Shown here: positions 40,029-48,709 of the stretch, piece by piece
How the letters are laid out: each line of letters begins with the position of its first letter
Numbering within the stretch: position 1 is the first letter of the stretch
DNA from: Candidatus Bipolaricaulota bacterium
Lineage (GTDB): Bacteria > Bipolaricaulota > Bipolaricaulia > UBA7950 > UBA9294
NCBI GenBank assembly: GCA_028277345.1
Contig: JANQGM010000040.1
Coordinates: 62,001 to 126,000 of the forward strand
Reading direction: 5' to 3'
DNA: 64,000 nt
The notes under the pieces: generated by a model
Told to the model about the DNA's origin: nothing
The model's input: only the letters and a program-made list of their open reading frames with translations
The model's database searches: none
Made by a program: the position numbers and the translations under genes

Positions 40029-41633
40029 ATGCCGACACGGCTTCTGCTGGGGAACGAAGCACTCGCCCAGGGTGCAATCGACGCGGGACTTTCCGGAGCG
40101 TACGCCTATCCAGGAACGCCTTCCACGGAGATCACCGCCACGGTCTTGAAGAGTCCGGATGTCGCTGAGGGACGCATTCGCTGTGCCTGGACAGCCAACG
40201 AAAAAACGGCGTTGGAAGCAGGGCTCGGGATGAGCTACGGCGGCAAACGGGCCATGGTGAGCATGAAGCACGTCGGCTTGAACGTCGCCGCCGATCCGTT
40301 CATCAACTCGGCCATCTCCGGGGCGCACGGTGGACTCATCATCAATGTCGCCGATGACCCGTCCATGCATTCATCTCAAAATGAGCAGGATTCGAGGGTA
40401 TATCTGGATCTTGCCATGATGCCATGCTTGGAACCGGCCGACCAACAGGAAGCCTATCACGCGCCCGGCATCGCGTTCGCGCTGTCCGAGAAGCATCGCA
40501 TTCCGGTCATGATCCGGCTGACAACGCGGCTCTGCCATTCTCGCGCCACCGTGATGACGGGCGATAGCGTCGAGCAGAATTCGTTTTCCACACCAGACGA
40601 TGAACGCCGGTTCATCCTACTCCCAGCGCTTGCACGCCGAAGCTACGCCAAGTTGCTGGAGCGACAGCCCGAGTTCATCGCCGAATCCGAGGCCAGTCCC
40701 TTTACCACGTACTTCGAAGGCGACGATCAATCGTTGGGAATCATGGCCTGCGGCACAGCCTATCACTACGTTCGGGAGATCGTTGGCGAGGCGTGCGCAC
40801 ATCCGATTCTCAAGATCGGTCAGTATCCACTACCCGAATCACTCATCGAACGCATGATGTCGGAGTGCAATCGAATCCTCGTGTTTGAGGACGGTTATCC
40901 CTATCTGGAAGGCAAGCTTCGCGGACTTCCCCTTCGAGACACTCCCCGCATCCACGGACGGCTGACCGGACACCTTCCCCGAACCGGCGAGCTGACCCCT
41001 GGGGCCGTCGCCGGCGCCTTTGGAATCGATACACCCGACACTCTAGCAGCCTCTTCGATTCCAGCGCCTCGTCCGCCCGCGCTTTGCCCCGGCTGTCCTC
41101 ACGCCGACACGTGCAATGCCATCAACGCCGTGGTCAAAGATGGAAACCCAACCGGCCGCGTCTTCTCGGATATCGGCTGCTACACCCTAGCGGCGATGCC
41201 CCCGTATGAAACCGTCGATACCTGTGTCGAGATGGGGTCGTCCATTACCATGGCCAAGGGCGCTTCCCAAGCCGGCCTCACTCCCGCCGTATCACTGATC
41301 GGAGATTCGACGTTTACCCATTCAGGGATGACAGGACTGCTTGATTGCGTCAATGAGAACGCGGATGTCACTGTTGTCATCGTCGACAACCTGACCATCG
41401 CCATGACGGGCGGGCAGACATCATCCGCCAACAACCGGCTGGCCGAGATCTGCGCGGGGCTGGGCGTCGAACGAGAGCACATTCGCATCATCGAGCCCAC
41501 CCCCAACAAGCACGAGGAAAACGTCGCCGTGTTGCGTCGTGAGATCGAGCATCACGGTCCCTCCGTCGTCATCGCCGTGCGCGAATGCATCCAAACGGCC
41601 AGACGATCGCGCGCCAAGGGAGGTTCATCGTGA
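40029..41633 (+). CDS. iorA: Indolepyruvate ferredoxin oxidoreductase alpha subunit (lacking C-terminal ferredoxin domain)
   Basis: YAYPGTPSTEITATVLK; CPGCPHADTCNAINAVVK; GDSTFTHSGMTGLLD...VDNLTIAMTGGQ TPP motif. Confidence 0.9.
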   Translation: MPTRLLLGNEALAQGAIDAGLSGAYAYPGTPSTEITATVLKSPDVAEGRIRCAWTANEKTALEAGLGMSYGGKRAMVSMKHVGLNVAADPFINSAISGAHGGLIINVADDPSMHSSQNEQDSRVYLDLAMMPCLEPADQQEAYHAPGIAFALSEKHRIPVMIRLTTRLCHSRATVMTGDSVEQNSFSTPDDERRFILLPALARRSYAKLLERQPEFIAESEASPFTTYFEGDDQSLGIMACGTAYHYVREIVGEACAHPILKIGQYPLPESLIERMMSECNRILVFEDGYPYLEGKLRGLPLRDTPRIHGRLTGHLPRTGELTPGAVAGAFGIDTPDTLAASSIPAPRPPALCPGCPHADTCNAINAVVKDGNPTGRVFSDIGCYTLAAMPPYETVDTCVEMGSSITMAKGASQAGLTPAVSLIGDSTFTHSGMTGLLDCVNENADVTVVIVDNLTIAMTGGQTSSANNRLAEICAGLGVEREHIRIIEPTPNKHEENVAVLRREIEHHGPSVVIAVRECIQTARRSRAKGGSS

Positions 41634-42217
41634 CGATTCAACGAAATCTGATTCTCGCGGGTGTGGGAGGACAGGGGCTGTTGGCTTTGGCGGCCATCAT
41701 CGGAGAAGCGGCGCGCGCCCAGGGCCTTCACGTTCTGCAGGCCGAAGTCCACGGCATGGCTCAGCGGGGAGGCGTCGTGCAAAGCCACATGCGCTATTCC
41801 AGCGATCCGATTCACTCCGCCTTGGTGAAGATGGGGACTGCCCACCTCATCCTCTCGCTTGAGCCCATGGAGGCCCTTCGTTATTTGCCCTACTTGGAAT
41901 CCGACGGCGCCGTCGTCACCAACTCCGTGCCCTTCAAGAACATTCCCGACTATCCGGCAGAGGACGAGATTAAGAGCGCGTTGAGCGCGCTGGAGAATCA
42001 TCGGGCCATCGATGCGGTCGATTTGGCTAAGCAGGCCGGCGCACTGCAAGCCGCCAACATGGTGATGCTGGGCGCAGGCGCGCCATTTCTCGTGCTTTCC
42101 CCGGATACGTTGCAAGAGGGGATTCGCACCGTCTTTTCCGGGAAGCCGGATGCCATCATCGAGACCAATCTGCTCGCCTTCCAGTTGGGATTCGAAGCCT
42201 CGGAGGCGGCTGCCTAG
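41630..42217 (+). CDS. iorB: Indolepyruvate ferredoxin oxidoreductase beta subunit
   Basis: NLILAGVGGQGLLALAAIIGEAARAQGLHVLQAEVHGMAQRGGVVQSHMRYS; GTG start overlapping the iorA stop. Confidence 0.93.
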   Translation: MTIQRNLILAGVGGQGLLALAAIIGEAARAQGLHVLQAEVHGMAQRGGVVQSHMRYSSDPIHSALVKMGTAHLILSLEPMEALRYLPYLESDGAVVTNSVPFKNIPDYPAEDEIKSALSALENHRAIDAVDLAKQAGALQAANMVMLGAGAPFLVLSPDTLQEGIRTVFSGKPDAIIETNLLAFQLGFEASEAAA

Positions 42218-42235
42218 GCAAAAGGCGCCTTCCTT

Positions 42236-42275
42236 GTTCTCTGTTCGCAAGCAAGCTAGTCTTGCATCAGAGAAC
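42236..42275 (+). promoter_or_regulatory. Nested hairpin in the leader of the metallophosphoesterase pair
   Basis: GTTCTCTG-ttc-GCAAG-caagctagt-CTTGC-at-CAGAGAAC, ending just before the GGGAGG Shine-Dalgarno. Confidence 0.55.
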
Positions 42276-42287
42276 GAGGGAGGTTCC

Positions 42288-43169
42288 ATGAGTTATCGAC
42301 GTCTTTTTCTTGCATGCTTCCTGGTGGTTTCCGTTTTCGCCCTGTGTGGCGCTGAATCGGTTCGCCTAGCGCTCATCGCTGATGTTCATGCCCACGACAC
42401 GAACTCACCGAATGAACGCAAAGTCATGATCAACTGGGAAGAACGCGTGAATGCGTTCATCACCGCAGCGGAGGGCTGGTCAGCAGATGCAGCGATTAGT
42501 CTTGGCGATTTTGTCAACGGACGGTTTGTGATGGGAGCCGACCTGGGCGAACCCGAGCGTATCCTGGGAATACTCGATCAAACGATTGAGGTTTTCTCCG
42601 CATTCGATGGCCCCGTTCACTACGTGATCGGGAACCATGAGGTATACGATCTCTCCAAATCCCAGATTCTGGATGCAACCGGAGAGGCATCCACGTATTA
42701 CAGCTTTGATCTCAATGGATTCCACTTTGTCATTCTCGATGCGCAATTCGACAAGAATGAAAACGACTACGGCCACATCGCCTGGATGGTGCAGGGACTT
42801 GTTCCGACCGTCGAGTTGGAATGGTTGAAGCAGGATCTAGCAGCGACTGAGCTTCCTACGGTTGTATTCATTCATCAACCCTTGGATTCGGATTTCGAAC
42901 TGCTCGCAGGAGGCCCCCCCGTCTACAACCACCTGGAGGTTCGGACAGTACTAGAGGGGGATGGGGACGTCATCGCCGTTTTCGCCGGGCACGATCACGA
43001 TTCGCACCACAGCGTGATCAACGACGTTCACTACTTCACTATCGCATCGATGGTCGACCACGACGATCCAACACCGCTCACGTGGGCCTTCGTCACGATT
43101 GACACAGAGAGCAACACCATTCTCGTGGACGGAGAAGGGCTGCAATCCGACCTCGAAGTCAGCTTCTGA
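42288..43169 (+). CDS. Secreted calcineurin-like metallophosphoesterase (copy 1)
   Basis: Signal peptide; LALIADVHAHD, GDFVNG, VIGNHEVYD, FAGHDHD motifs. Confidence 0.9.
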   Translation: MSYRRLFLACFLVVSVFALCGAESVRLALIADVHAHDTNSPNERKVMINWEERVNAFITAAEGWSADAAISLGDFVNGRFVMGADLGEPERILGILDQTIEVFSAFDGPVHYVIGNHEVYDLSKSQILDATGEASTYYSFDLNGFHFVILDAQFDKNENDYGHIAWMVQGLVPTVELEWLKQDLAATELPTVVFIHQPLDSDFELLAGGPPVYNHLEVRTVLEGDGDVIAVFAGHDHDSHHSVINDVHYFTIASMVDHDDPTPLTWAFVTIDTESNTILVDGEGLQSDLEVSF

Positions 43170-44074
43170 TGTCTCGCTTAAGGAGTTATAGCATCGTTGC
43201 GGTTCTTGTCCTCGCCCTTTGTACGCTGTCGGTCGTTGCTGATGAGAGTGTTTTGCGCTTCGGCCTGATTGCCGACCTACACGCTCACGATATCGACTCG
43301 CCGCTAGAAGGCAAATGGATGTCGCATACCGAGGAGCGCCTCCAAGCGTTTGTGGACGCCATGAACGCGTGGAGCCCGGACTTCATCATTGAGCTCGGTG
43401 ATTTTGTCAACGGGTGGGTGGTGCTCGGTACCGAGCCGGGCGATCCCAGTCGCATTCCGGATATTCTCGCCTGGACTGAGAGCCTCTACCGACAATTCGA
43501 GGGGCCGGCCTATCACGTCATTGGCAATCACGACGTCTACAACCTTGACAAAGCTCAGTACCGTGAGATTTTGGGGATTGATGCGACCAGCTACGCGTTT
43601 GATGCGGGACTCTATCATTTCATCGTGCTGGACGTGCAGTACGCGCTTGACGGCTCGGATCACGCACACACCTATACCGGCGTCTCTGGGAATGTCCCCG
43701 ACGACCTTCTTGAGTGGCTGGCTGCGGATCTTGCATCAAGCGAACGGCCGACGCTGATCTTCGTGCACCAGATGCTCGATGACTTCATCGAAGCCTGGGG
43801 GCGACCGACGGTCTTCAATCAAGAGGCGCTTCAGGAACTGTTCGTTCAGGATGGCGACGTGATCGCCGTGCTGCAGGGACACGCCCATGACAACGTGCAT
43901 CGCGTTCTCGACGGCATCCACTACATCACCTTCGAAGCCATGGTCGATCATGGCACGCCGCCCACTTGGGCGCAGATTACCCTCTCGCCTGAAACTCAGA
44001 CCCTCTATATCGAGGGCGTCGGCGTTCAGGCATCGTACGAGTTGCTCTATTCGCACGATCCCACATCGCCTTAA
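43169..44074 (+). CDS. Secreted calcineurin-like metallophosphoesterase (copy 2)
   Basis: Paralogue of the preceding gene: FGLIADLHAHDIDSP, LGDFVNGWVVLG, VIGNHDVYNL, LQGHAHDN. TGATG overlap. Confidence 0.9.
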   Translation: MSRLRSYSIVAVLVLALCTLSVVADESVLRFGLIADLHAHDIDSPLEGKWMSHTEERLQAFVDAMNAWSPDFIIELGDFVNGWVVLGTEPGDPSRIPDILAWTESLYRQFEGPAYHVIGNHDVYNLDKAQYREILGIDATSYAFDAGLYHFIVLDVQYALDGSDHAHTYTGVSGNVPDDLLEWLAADLASSERPTLIFVHQMLDDFIEAWGRPTVFNQEALQELFVQDGDVIAVLQGHAHDNVHRVLDGIHYITFEAMVDHGTPPTWAQITLSPETQTLYIEGVGVQASYELLYSHDPTSP

Positions 44075-44083
44075 GGAGAACAC

Positions 44084-44371
44084 ATGGTCGCCGATTTTGC
44101 CATCAGTCCAGTCGGTTTGGGGCCCAGCTTGAGCCCGTACGTGGCCGAGGCCTTCAAGATCATCGAACGAAGCGGCGTCGCCTATCAACATCATGCGATG
44201 GGCACCAATCTCGAGGGAGAGTGGGATGAGGTCATGGCTGTCATCAAGGCCTGCCGCGATGCGATGCTGGCATCCGCGGACCGGGTATCGATCACGATCA
44301 AAATCGATGATCGCCCCGGGGCCGGTTCCCGTCTCGATTACAAGGTACGCTCCGCCCAGGAGAAGATGTAG
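44084..44371 (+). CDS. MTH1187-family thiamine-binding protein
   Basis: VADFAISPVGLGPSLSPYVAEAFKIIERSGVAYQHHAMGTNLEGEWDEVM. Confidence 0.88.
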   Translation: MVADFAISPVGLGPSLSPYVAEAFKIIERSGVAYQHHAMGTNLEGEWDEVMAVIKACRDAMLASADRVSITIKIDDRPGAGSRLDYKVRSAQEKM

Positions 44372-44377
44372 AGGCTG

Positions 44378-44419
44378 CGCGCGCTGGCTGACCAAGATTG
44401 CAGCCAGCGTGCGTTTTTT
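44378..44419 (+). terminator. Rho-independent terminator
   Basis: CGCGCGCTGGCTG-accaagattg-CAGCCAGCGTGCG (13 bp, one G-U) followed by TTTTTT. Confidence 0.85.
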
Positions 44420-44432
44420 CGTAGAGTGTGCT

Positions 44433-45452
44433 ATGCATATGGACCTCAGAGCGCTGCCCAAGGTTGAGTTACACGTTCATTTGGACGGCTCCATGCGCCT
44501 GAAGACGATCAAGGCGCTGGCTGCGAAACTCCCCGAGGAAAAGGCATTTCCCAAGCGATTCAACTTCAAAAAAGCCGTGACGCCCCCCGCGCGATGCACG
44601 TTGCCTGAGTATCTCAAGGCCTTTGACGTCACGGTCGCCGTCCTTCAAACCGCGAGCGGCCTTGAGCGAGCGGCCTTCGAGCTGTGCGAAGACGCGGCGG
44701 CCGAAAACGTCCGCTATCTCGAGGTTCGATTTGCCCCCTTGCTTCATCTCGACGGCGGATTGAGCCCCCGAGATGTCGTTCAAGCCGTTCTGGCCGGTCT
44801 TCAGCGTGGCGAGGAAACCTACGGAATTCATGCCGGTCTCATCCTCTCCGCCTTGCGAGACCGCTCGCTCGAGCACTCCATGGAAGTCGCGCAACTGACA
44901 GCTCAGTTCTCCGGAAAAGGCGTCGTCGCCTTTGATCTCGCCGGGCCCGAGCGACAACATCCGCCACAGATTCACAGAGAAGCTATCTCCATGGCGCGAG
45001 AATCCGGCGTTCGCCTGACGCTCCATGCCGGAGAAGGCTGCTGCCCCGAGCAGATCCGAGCGGCGATTGAACTTGGCGCCAGCCGCCTGGGACACGGCGT
45101 GTACCTTCACAAGGACCCGGCGACAGAGGTGCTCGTCGCTGAACAGCGCATTCCCCTTGAAGTGTGCCCCACCAGCAATCTGCAAATCTCCGGGTTCATG
45201 GAGAGCTACGCCGATCATCCGTTGAAGCGCTATTTCGATTTGGGCATCCCGATCACGCTGAATACCGACAATCGCCTCATGTCGAACACCGATCTCACGC
45301 ACGAATACGAGGCCATTGCAGAGGCATTCGCGTTCAACCCCGATCAGATCCGGACCATCGTCCTCAACGGCGTTGAGGCTGCGTTCGCTTCGGATGATGT
45401 CAAGGCAAAACTGCGCGCCGAGATCGAGACGTTTTTTGCGCCGCACACCTAG
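44433..45452 (+). CDS. add: Adenosine deaminase
   Basis: LPKVELHVHLDGSMR; LTLHAGEG; LGHGVYLHKDP; CPTSNLQ; TLNTDNRLMSNTDLTHEY. Confidence 0.94.
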   Translation: MHMDLRALPKVELHVHLDGSMRLKTIKALAAKLPEEKAFPKRFNFKKAVTPPARCTLPEYLKAFDVTVAVLQTASGLERAAFELCEDAAAENVRYLEVRFAPLLHLDGGLSPRDVVQAVLAGLQRGEETYGIHAGLILSALRDRSLEHSMEVAQLTAQFSGKGVVAFDLAGPERQHPPQIHREAISMARESGVRLTLHAGEGCCPEQIRAAIELGASRLGHGVYLHKDPATEVLVAEQRIPLEVCPTSNLQISGFMESYADHPLKRYFDLGIPITLNTDNRLMSNTDLTHEYEAIAEAFAFNPDQIRTIVLNGVEAAFASDDVKAKLRAEIETFFAPHT

Positions 45453-46669
45453 AGCAGCGTCAGCTGTGCCTTCTCACCGCGCTCGGAAAACGGGATTTCG
45501 ACCACGCCGTAGACGCCGTCATAGCCTGGTTCGATATGAATGTCGCCGGCCCGCATCTTGGCGATCCCTTCAAGAACGCGATCCGAGGTTCCGGGAGCCA
45601 GCGCATCCAATGATCGTTCCAGCAAGATGTCGAGTTCGGCCCCATGACGCTCAAGCATGGCGTCGTACGCCGTCCCCACGGTCTTCGTGTTGACGCCCCG
45701 GCCCGTGGCTTGGGAGATGATCTCGGCCAAGGGGATGAGGCTTCGATACGGAACGCCCCCCAGTTCGGGCGCCTCTCGATCCGCCAGCGCCTCGACGCGA
45801 TGCAAGACGCCGATCGTCAGCGACTTGCCGCACACGGGGCAGATGCCGTCCGCAGCCTCCGTTTGTTTGGGCGACCACGAGATGCCGCAGCTCCGATGTC
45901 CGTCGTAGTGGTACTTGCCTTCTTGGGGGTAGAACTCAAGGGTTCCGGCATAGCCGTCCCCCGTTTTCAGCGCGCGGGCAATGCTTTCGAAGGTGAGGTT
46001 TTTCACATCGAACAACGTCGCCTCACGTGCCAGCTTGGCGGGAGAATGTGCGTCCGAACACGACAGCAAACGCAGAGAATCGAGCGCCGATACCCGGCGA
46101 TTCATGGGCGGATCGCTGGAAAGGCCCGTTTCGATGGCATAGATTCGATCGGCATAGTTGCCAAAACACGCTTCAATTGAATCGAAGCCGCTTTTCGCGC
46201 CAAAGATCGCATACCACGGCGTCCACACATGGGCCGGGATAATGAGCGTTTCCTCGGATTGAGCCCAAATGATTTCGCAGAAGTCGGCCGCCGAGAGCCC
46301 CAGCATCGGACGTCCGTCGTAATCGAGATTCCCACGACAAGCAAGCGCTTCACGGATCTTCCACGCCGCATCCAGGGAGGGGACCAGCAGAACCAAGTGC
46401 ACACGGCGACCTTTCCCATCATGCCGCCATACAAGGCTGACCTCGCCTGTGATCATGAAAGAGGCGTCCCCATGCTGGTAAATGCCCGCCGAAGATTTGC
46501 TCAATCCATCGGACAATGTTCTCAACCACTCAGGGTGAGTGCAATCTCCGGTGCCTAGAAGATCGATGCCCTTGCGCCGCGCGCCGTCAGCCAAGGCGGG
46601 AAGGTCCATCTGAGGGCTGGTCGCTTGCGAGTGGCGGCTGTGAATGTGCAGATCGGCAATAACGGTCAT
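45449..46669 (-). CDS. PHP-domain endonuclease Q (EndoQ)-like protein
   Basis: IADLHIHSRHSQATSPQMDLPALADGARRKGIDLLGTGDCTHP; PAHVWTPWYAIFGAKSGFDSIEACFGN; SCSDAHSP; zinc motif C...CPVCGKSLTIGVLHRVEALADR. Confidence 0.87.
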   Translation of the reverse strand: MTVIADLHIHSRHSQATSPQMDLPALADGARRKGIDLLGTGDCTHPEWLRTLSDGLSKSSAGIYQHGDASFMITGEVSLVWRHDGKGRRVHLVLLVPSLDAAWKIREALACRGNLDYDGRPMLGLSAADFCEIIWAQSEETLIIPAHVWTPWYAIFGAKSGFDSIEACFGNYADRIYAIETGLSSDPPMNRRVSALDSLRLLSCSDAHSPAKLAREATLFDVKNLTFESIARALKTGDGYAGTLEFYPQEGKYHYDGHRSCGISWSPKQTEAADGICPVCGKSLTIGVLHRVEALADREAPELGGVPYRSLIPLAEIISQATGRGVNTKTVGTAYDAMLERHGAELDILLERSLDALAPGTSDRVLEGIAKMRAGDIHIEPGYDGVYGVVEIPFSERGEKAQLTLL

Positions 46670-47316
46670 TCGTGGGCCGCATCCTCAACGGGGTGCGCCC
46701 ACGGGGCCCAGCAGTCCGATACGAATGAATCGACCTCAAGGGACGCATGGAAGATGGCGGCCGAGTACTCGGCGGCGCGAATGGTGAAGGCCACCCTCTC
46801 GTCCGGCTCGATGTCCATGATCGTCACCAGGCCATCGCTTATCCGAACGCCATTGGCGTCGTAGAATTTCGCCTTCAGCGTGAGCGATTCCAGGCGCACA
46901 TCGGCCCGGTTGGCGACGATGCCCGTGACCTCAACCGGCCACCCCAACGTAAGTTTCCAGTTTGGATAGATCTCAACTGCCTGAGAAATAGCAACTTCCT
47001 TGGTCACGGTCCCGGAGACGCCTCGTGTGTCCATCACCGTGAGCGTAATGCGGTAGGTGCCCGCTTCACTGAACGCGTACCACGGATCCCAGCTTTCCAA
47101 TGGAGCGCCGCCGTCATCGAACTCCCAGATCATCGAATCAATCCACTGCCCGGGGACGGTCGATGAGGTTGAGGAAAATTGATAGACCAAATCGCCATTC
47201 ACGCCAACGGGACACCATGTAAAATCAGCGACGGGCCGAACGACAGGACCCACGCACCCTGCGATCACAAAGCACGTCGCCATCACGGCCAACGGTACGA
47301 CACCACGTCGGATCAT
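46666..47316 (-). CDS. PKD-domain lipoprotein with FxLYD-like C-terminal domain
   Basis: Lipobox CFVIAGC; DSMIWEFDDGG...FSEAGTYRITLTVMDTRG. Confidence 0.75.
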   Translation of the reverse strand: MIRRGVVPLAVMATCFVIAGCVGPVVRPVADFTWCPVGVNGDLVYQFSSTSSTVPGQWIDSMIWEFDDGGAPLESWDPWYAFSEAGTYRITLTVMDTRGVSGTVTKEVAISQAVEIYPNWKLTLGWPVEVTGIVANRADVRLESLTLKAKFYDANGVRISDGLVTIMDIEPDERVAFTIRAAEYSAAIFHASLEVDSFVSDCWAPWAHPVEDAAHE

Positions 47317-47639
47317 AGGAACTCCTCCATCTCATCCCAGCCGAAACGCTTCAGGTCGATCCTGCCGTTTTCGTCGAACACGATGCCTTCGGCCTTCAGC
47401 CGGGTGACCTGATCGCCGCCGATGCTCGATTCTCCCTTGGCATTCACCACACGATGCCAGGGAACATCCGGTCTCGGCTGCACCCTTCCCAGAGCAGCCA
47501 TGGCATAGCCCACTTGTCGGGCGCCCTTTGGGATGCCCGATAGCGCCGCAATCTGGCCATAGGTCGCAACCCGTCCTTCTGGAATACGCGTCGTCACATC
47601 ATAGATCCTCTCGTACAAGCTGTTCGGCATCGGAATCAC
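47313..47639 (-). CDS. Alkyltransferase-like protein (MGMT-family, Cys to Trp)
   Basis: IPEGRVATYGQIAALSGIPKGARQVGYAM...VPWHRVVNAKGESS: PWHR in place of the catalytic PCHR. Confidence 0.9.
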   Translation of the reverse strand: MIPMPNSLYERIYDVTTRIPEGRVATYGQIAALSGIPKGARQVGYAMAALGRVQPRPDVPWHRVVNAKGESSIGGDQVTRLKAEGIVFDENGRIDLKRFGWDEMEEFL

Positions 47640-47754
47640 CTCATCTCTTTCCCTTTGGCTTCTCGCAAGCCTACGGTGTACCCGGCGGTTTCACAAGACA
47701 GCCCCGTGATTGCAAGGTACAATCACCTCATCACTCAATCCTTTCGGAGGCATC

Positions 47755-48654
47755 ATGCTGAAGACGAACGCAGATCGTGTCGTGGAATTCTTGCTCCAAT
47801 GCAAGCCAGGCCCCCCGAGAACGCGTGCCAGTTGGGGCGTTGATCACGAGGGTGTACCGTTTCTCCTTCCCGGAATCGGTGGAATCTCACTGAACGTCGC
47901 TGTCGGCGATTCCGCGTTCGGCTGGGCGGGCGACCACGTCGAACCCAGCGTCAGCTGTACCGCCAATACGAACAAACCGTTCGAGCATCCCAACCGCTCG
48001 CTACAGCTCTATGCGTGCGCTGGGAACGTCGCCACACTCATCTCCGGTGAGGCGAAGGGAAGCACCGGCTATGCCATCGGCCATCATGGCGGCTCGGAGC
48101 ACGTCGTGGTCGAATTCCCGCGGGAGACGAAGGAGAAGATGTCGTATGACGACAAAATCCTCATCCGCGGACGTGGGCAAGGACTGAAACTCCTGGACTA
48201 TCCGGACGTATCGGTCTTCAACTTGGACCCCGAGCTGCTTCAGAAGATGAATATCCAAGCCACCGATGGCGTACTTCGCGTTCCCGTCACCGCGATGGTC
48301 CCGGCAGCCTGTATGGGCTCGGGCGTTGGCTCGACCATGCCGGGAACGGGCGACTACGACATCATGACCAGCGATCCGGAAACCGTTGAAACGTATGGCT
48401 TGGACAAGATCCGATTTGGAGACTTCGTCGCCTTGATGGATCATGACAATCGCTACGGACGCACCTATCGACAAGGTTCGATCACGATCGGGATCGTCGT
48501 TCACTCCGATTGCTTGCTCTCCGGACATGGCCCAGGTGTGACAACGTTGCTGACAGCCGGCTCCCCAATCATCGAGCCGATGCTTGATGCAACGGCGAAC
48601 ATCGCCGATATCCTCGGACATGGACAGTTCGTGGAGGCCAAGGCCGATAAGTAA
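47755..48654 (+). CDS. DUF4438 family protein
   Basis: [61 protein letters not shown]; resembles the Thermotoga DUF4438 family from memory. Confidence 0.75.
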   Translation: MLKTNADRVVEFLLQCKPGPPRTRASWGVDHEGVPFLLPGIGGISLNVAVGDSAFGWAGDHVEPSVSCTANTNKPFEHPNRSLQLYACAGNVATLISGEAKGSTGYAIGHHGGSEHVVVEFPRETKEKMSYDDKILIRGRGQGLKLLDYPDVSVFNLDPELLQKMNIQATDGVLRVPVTAMVPAACMGSGVGSTMPGTGDYDIMTSDPETVETYGLDKIRFGDFVALMDHDNRYGRTYRQGSITIGIVVHSDCLLSGHGPGVTTLLTAGSPIIEPMLDATANIADILGHGQFVEAKADK

Positions 48655-48661
48655 GACGATC

Positions 48662-48701
48662 CGACGGCTGGAGATCCGGTGTTTCGGAATTCCAGCCGTC
48701 G
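48662..48701. terminator. Bidirectional terminator-like hairpin between convergent genes
   Basis: CGACGGCTGGA-(18 nt)-TCCAGCCGTCG, perfect 11-bp stem between gene ends at 48654 (+) and 48710 (-); no long T tract. Confidence 0.6.
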
Positions 48702-48709
48702 CCTTCTCA

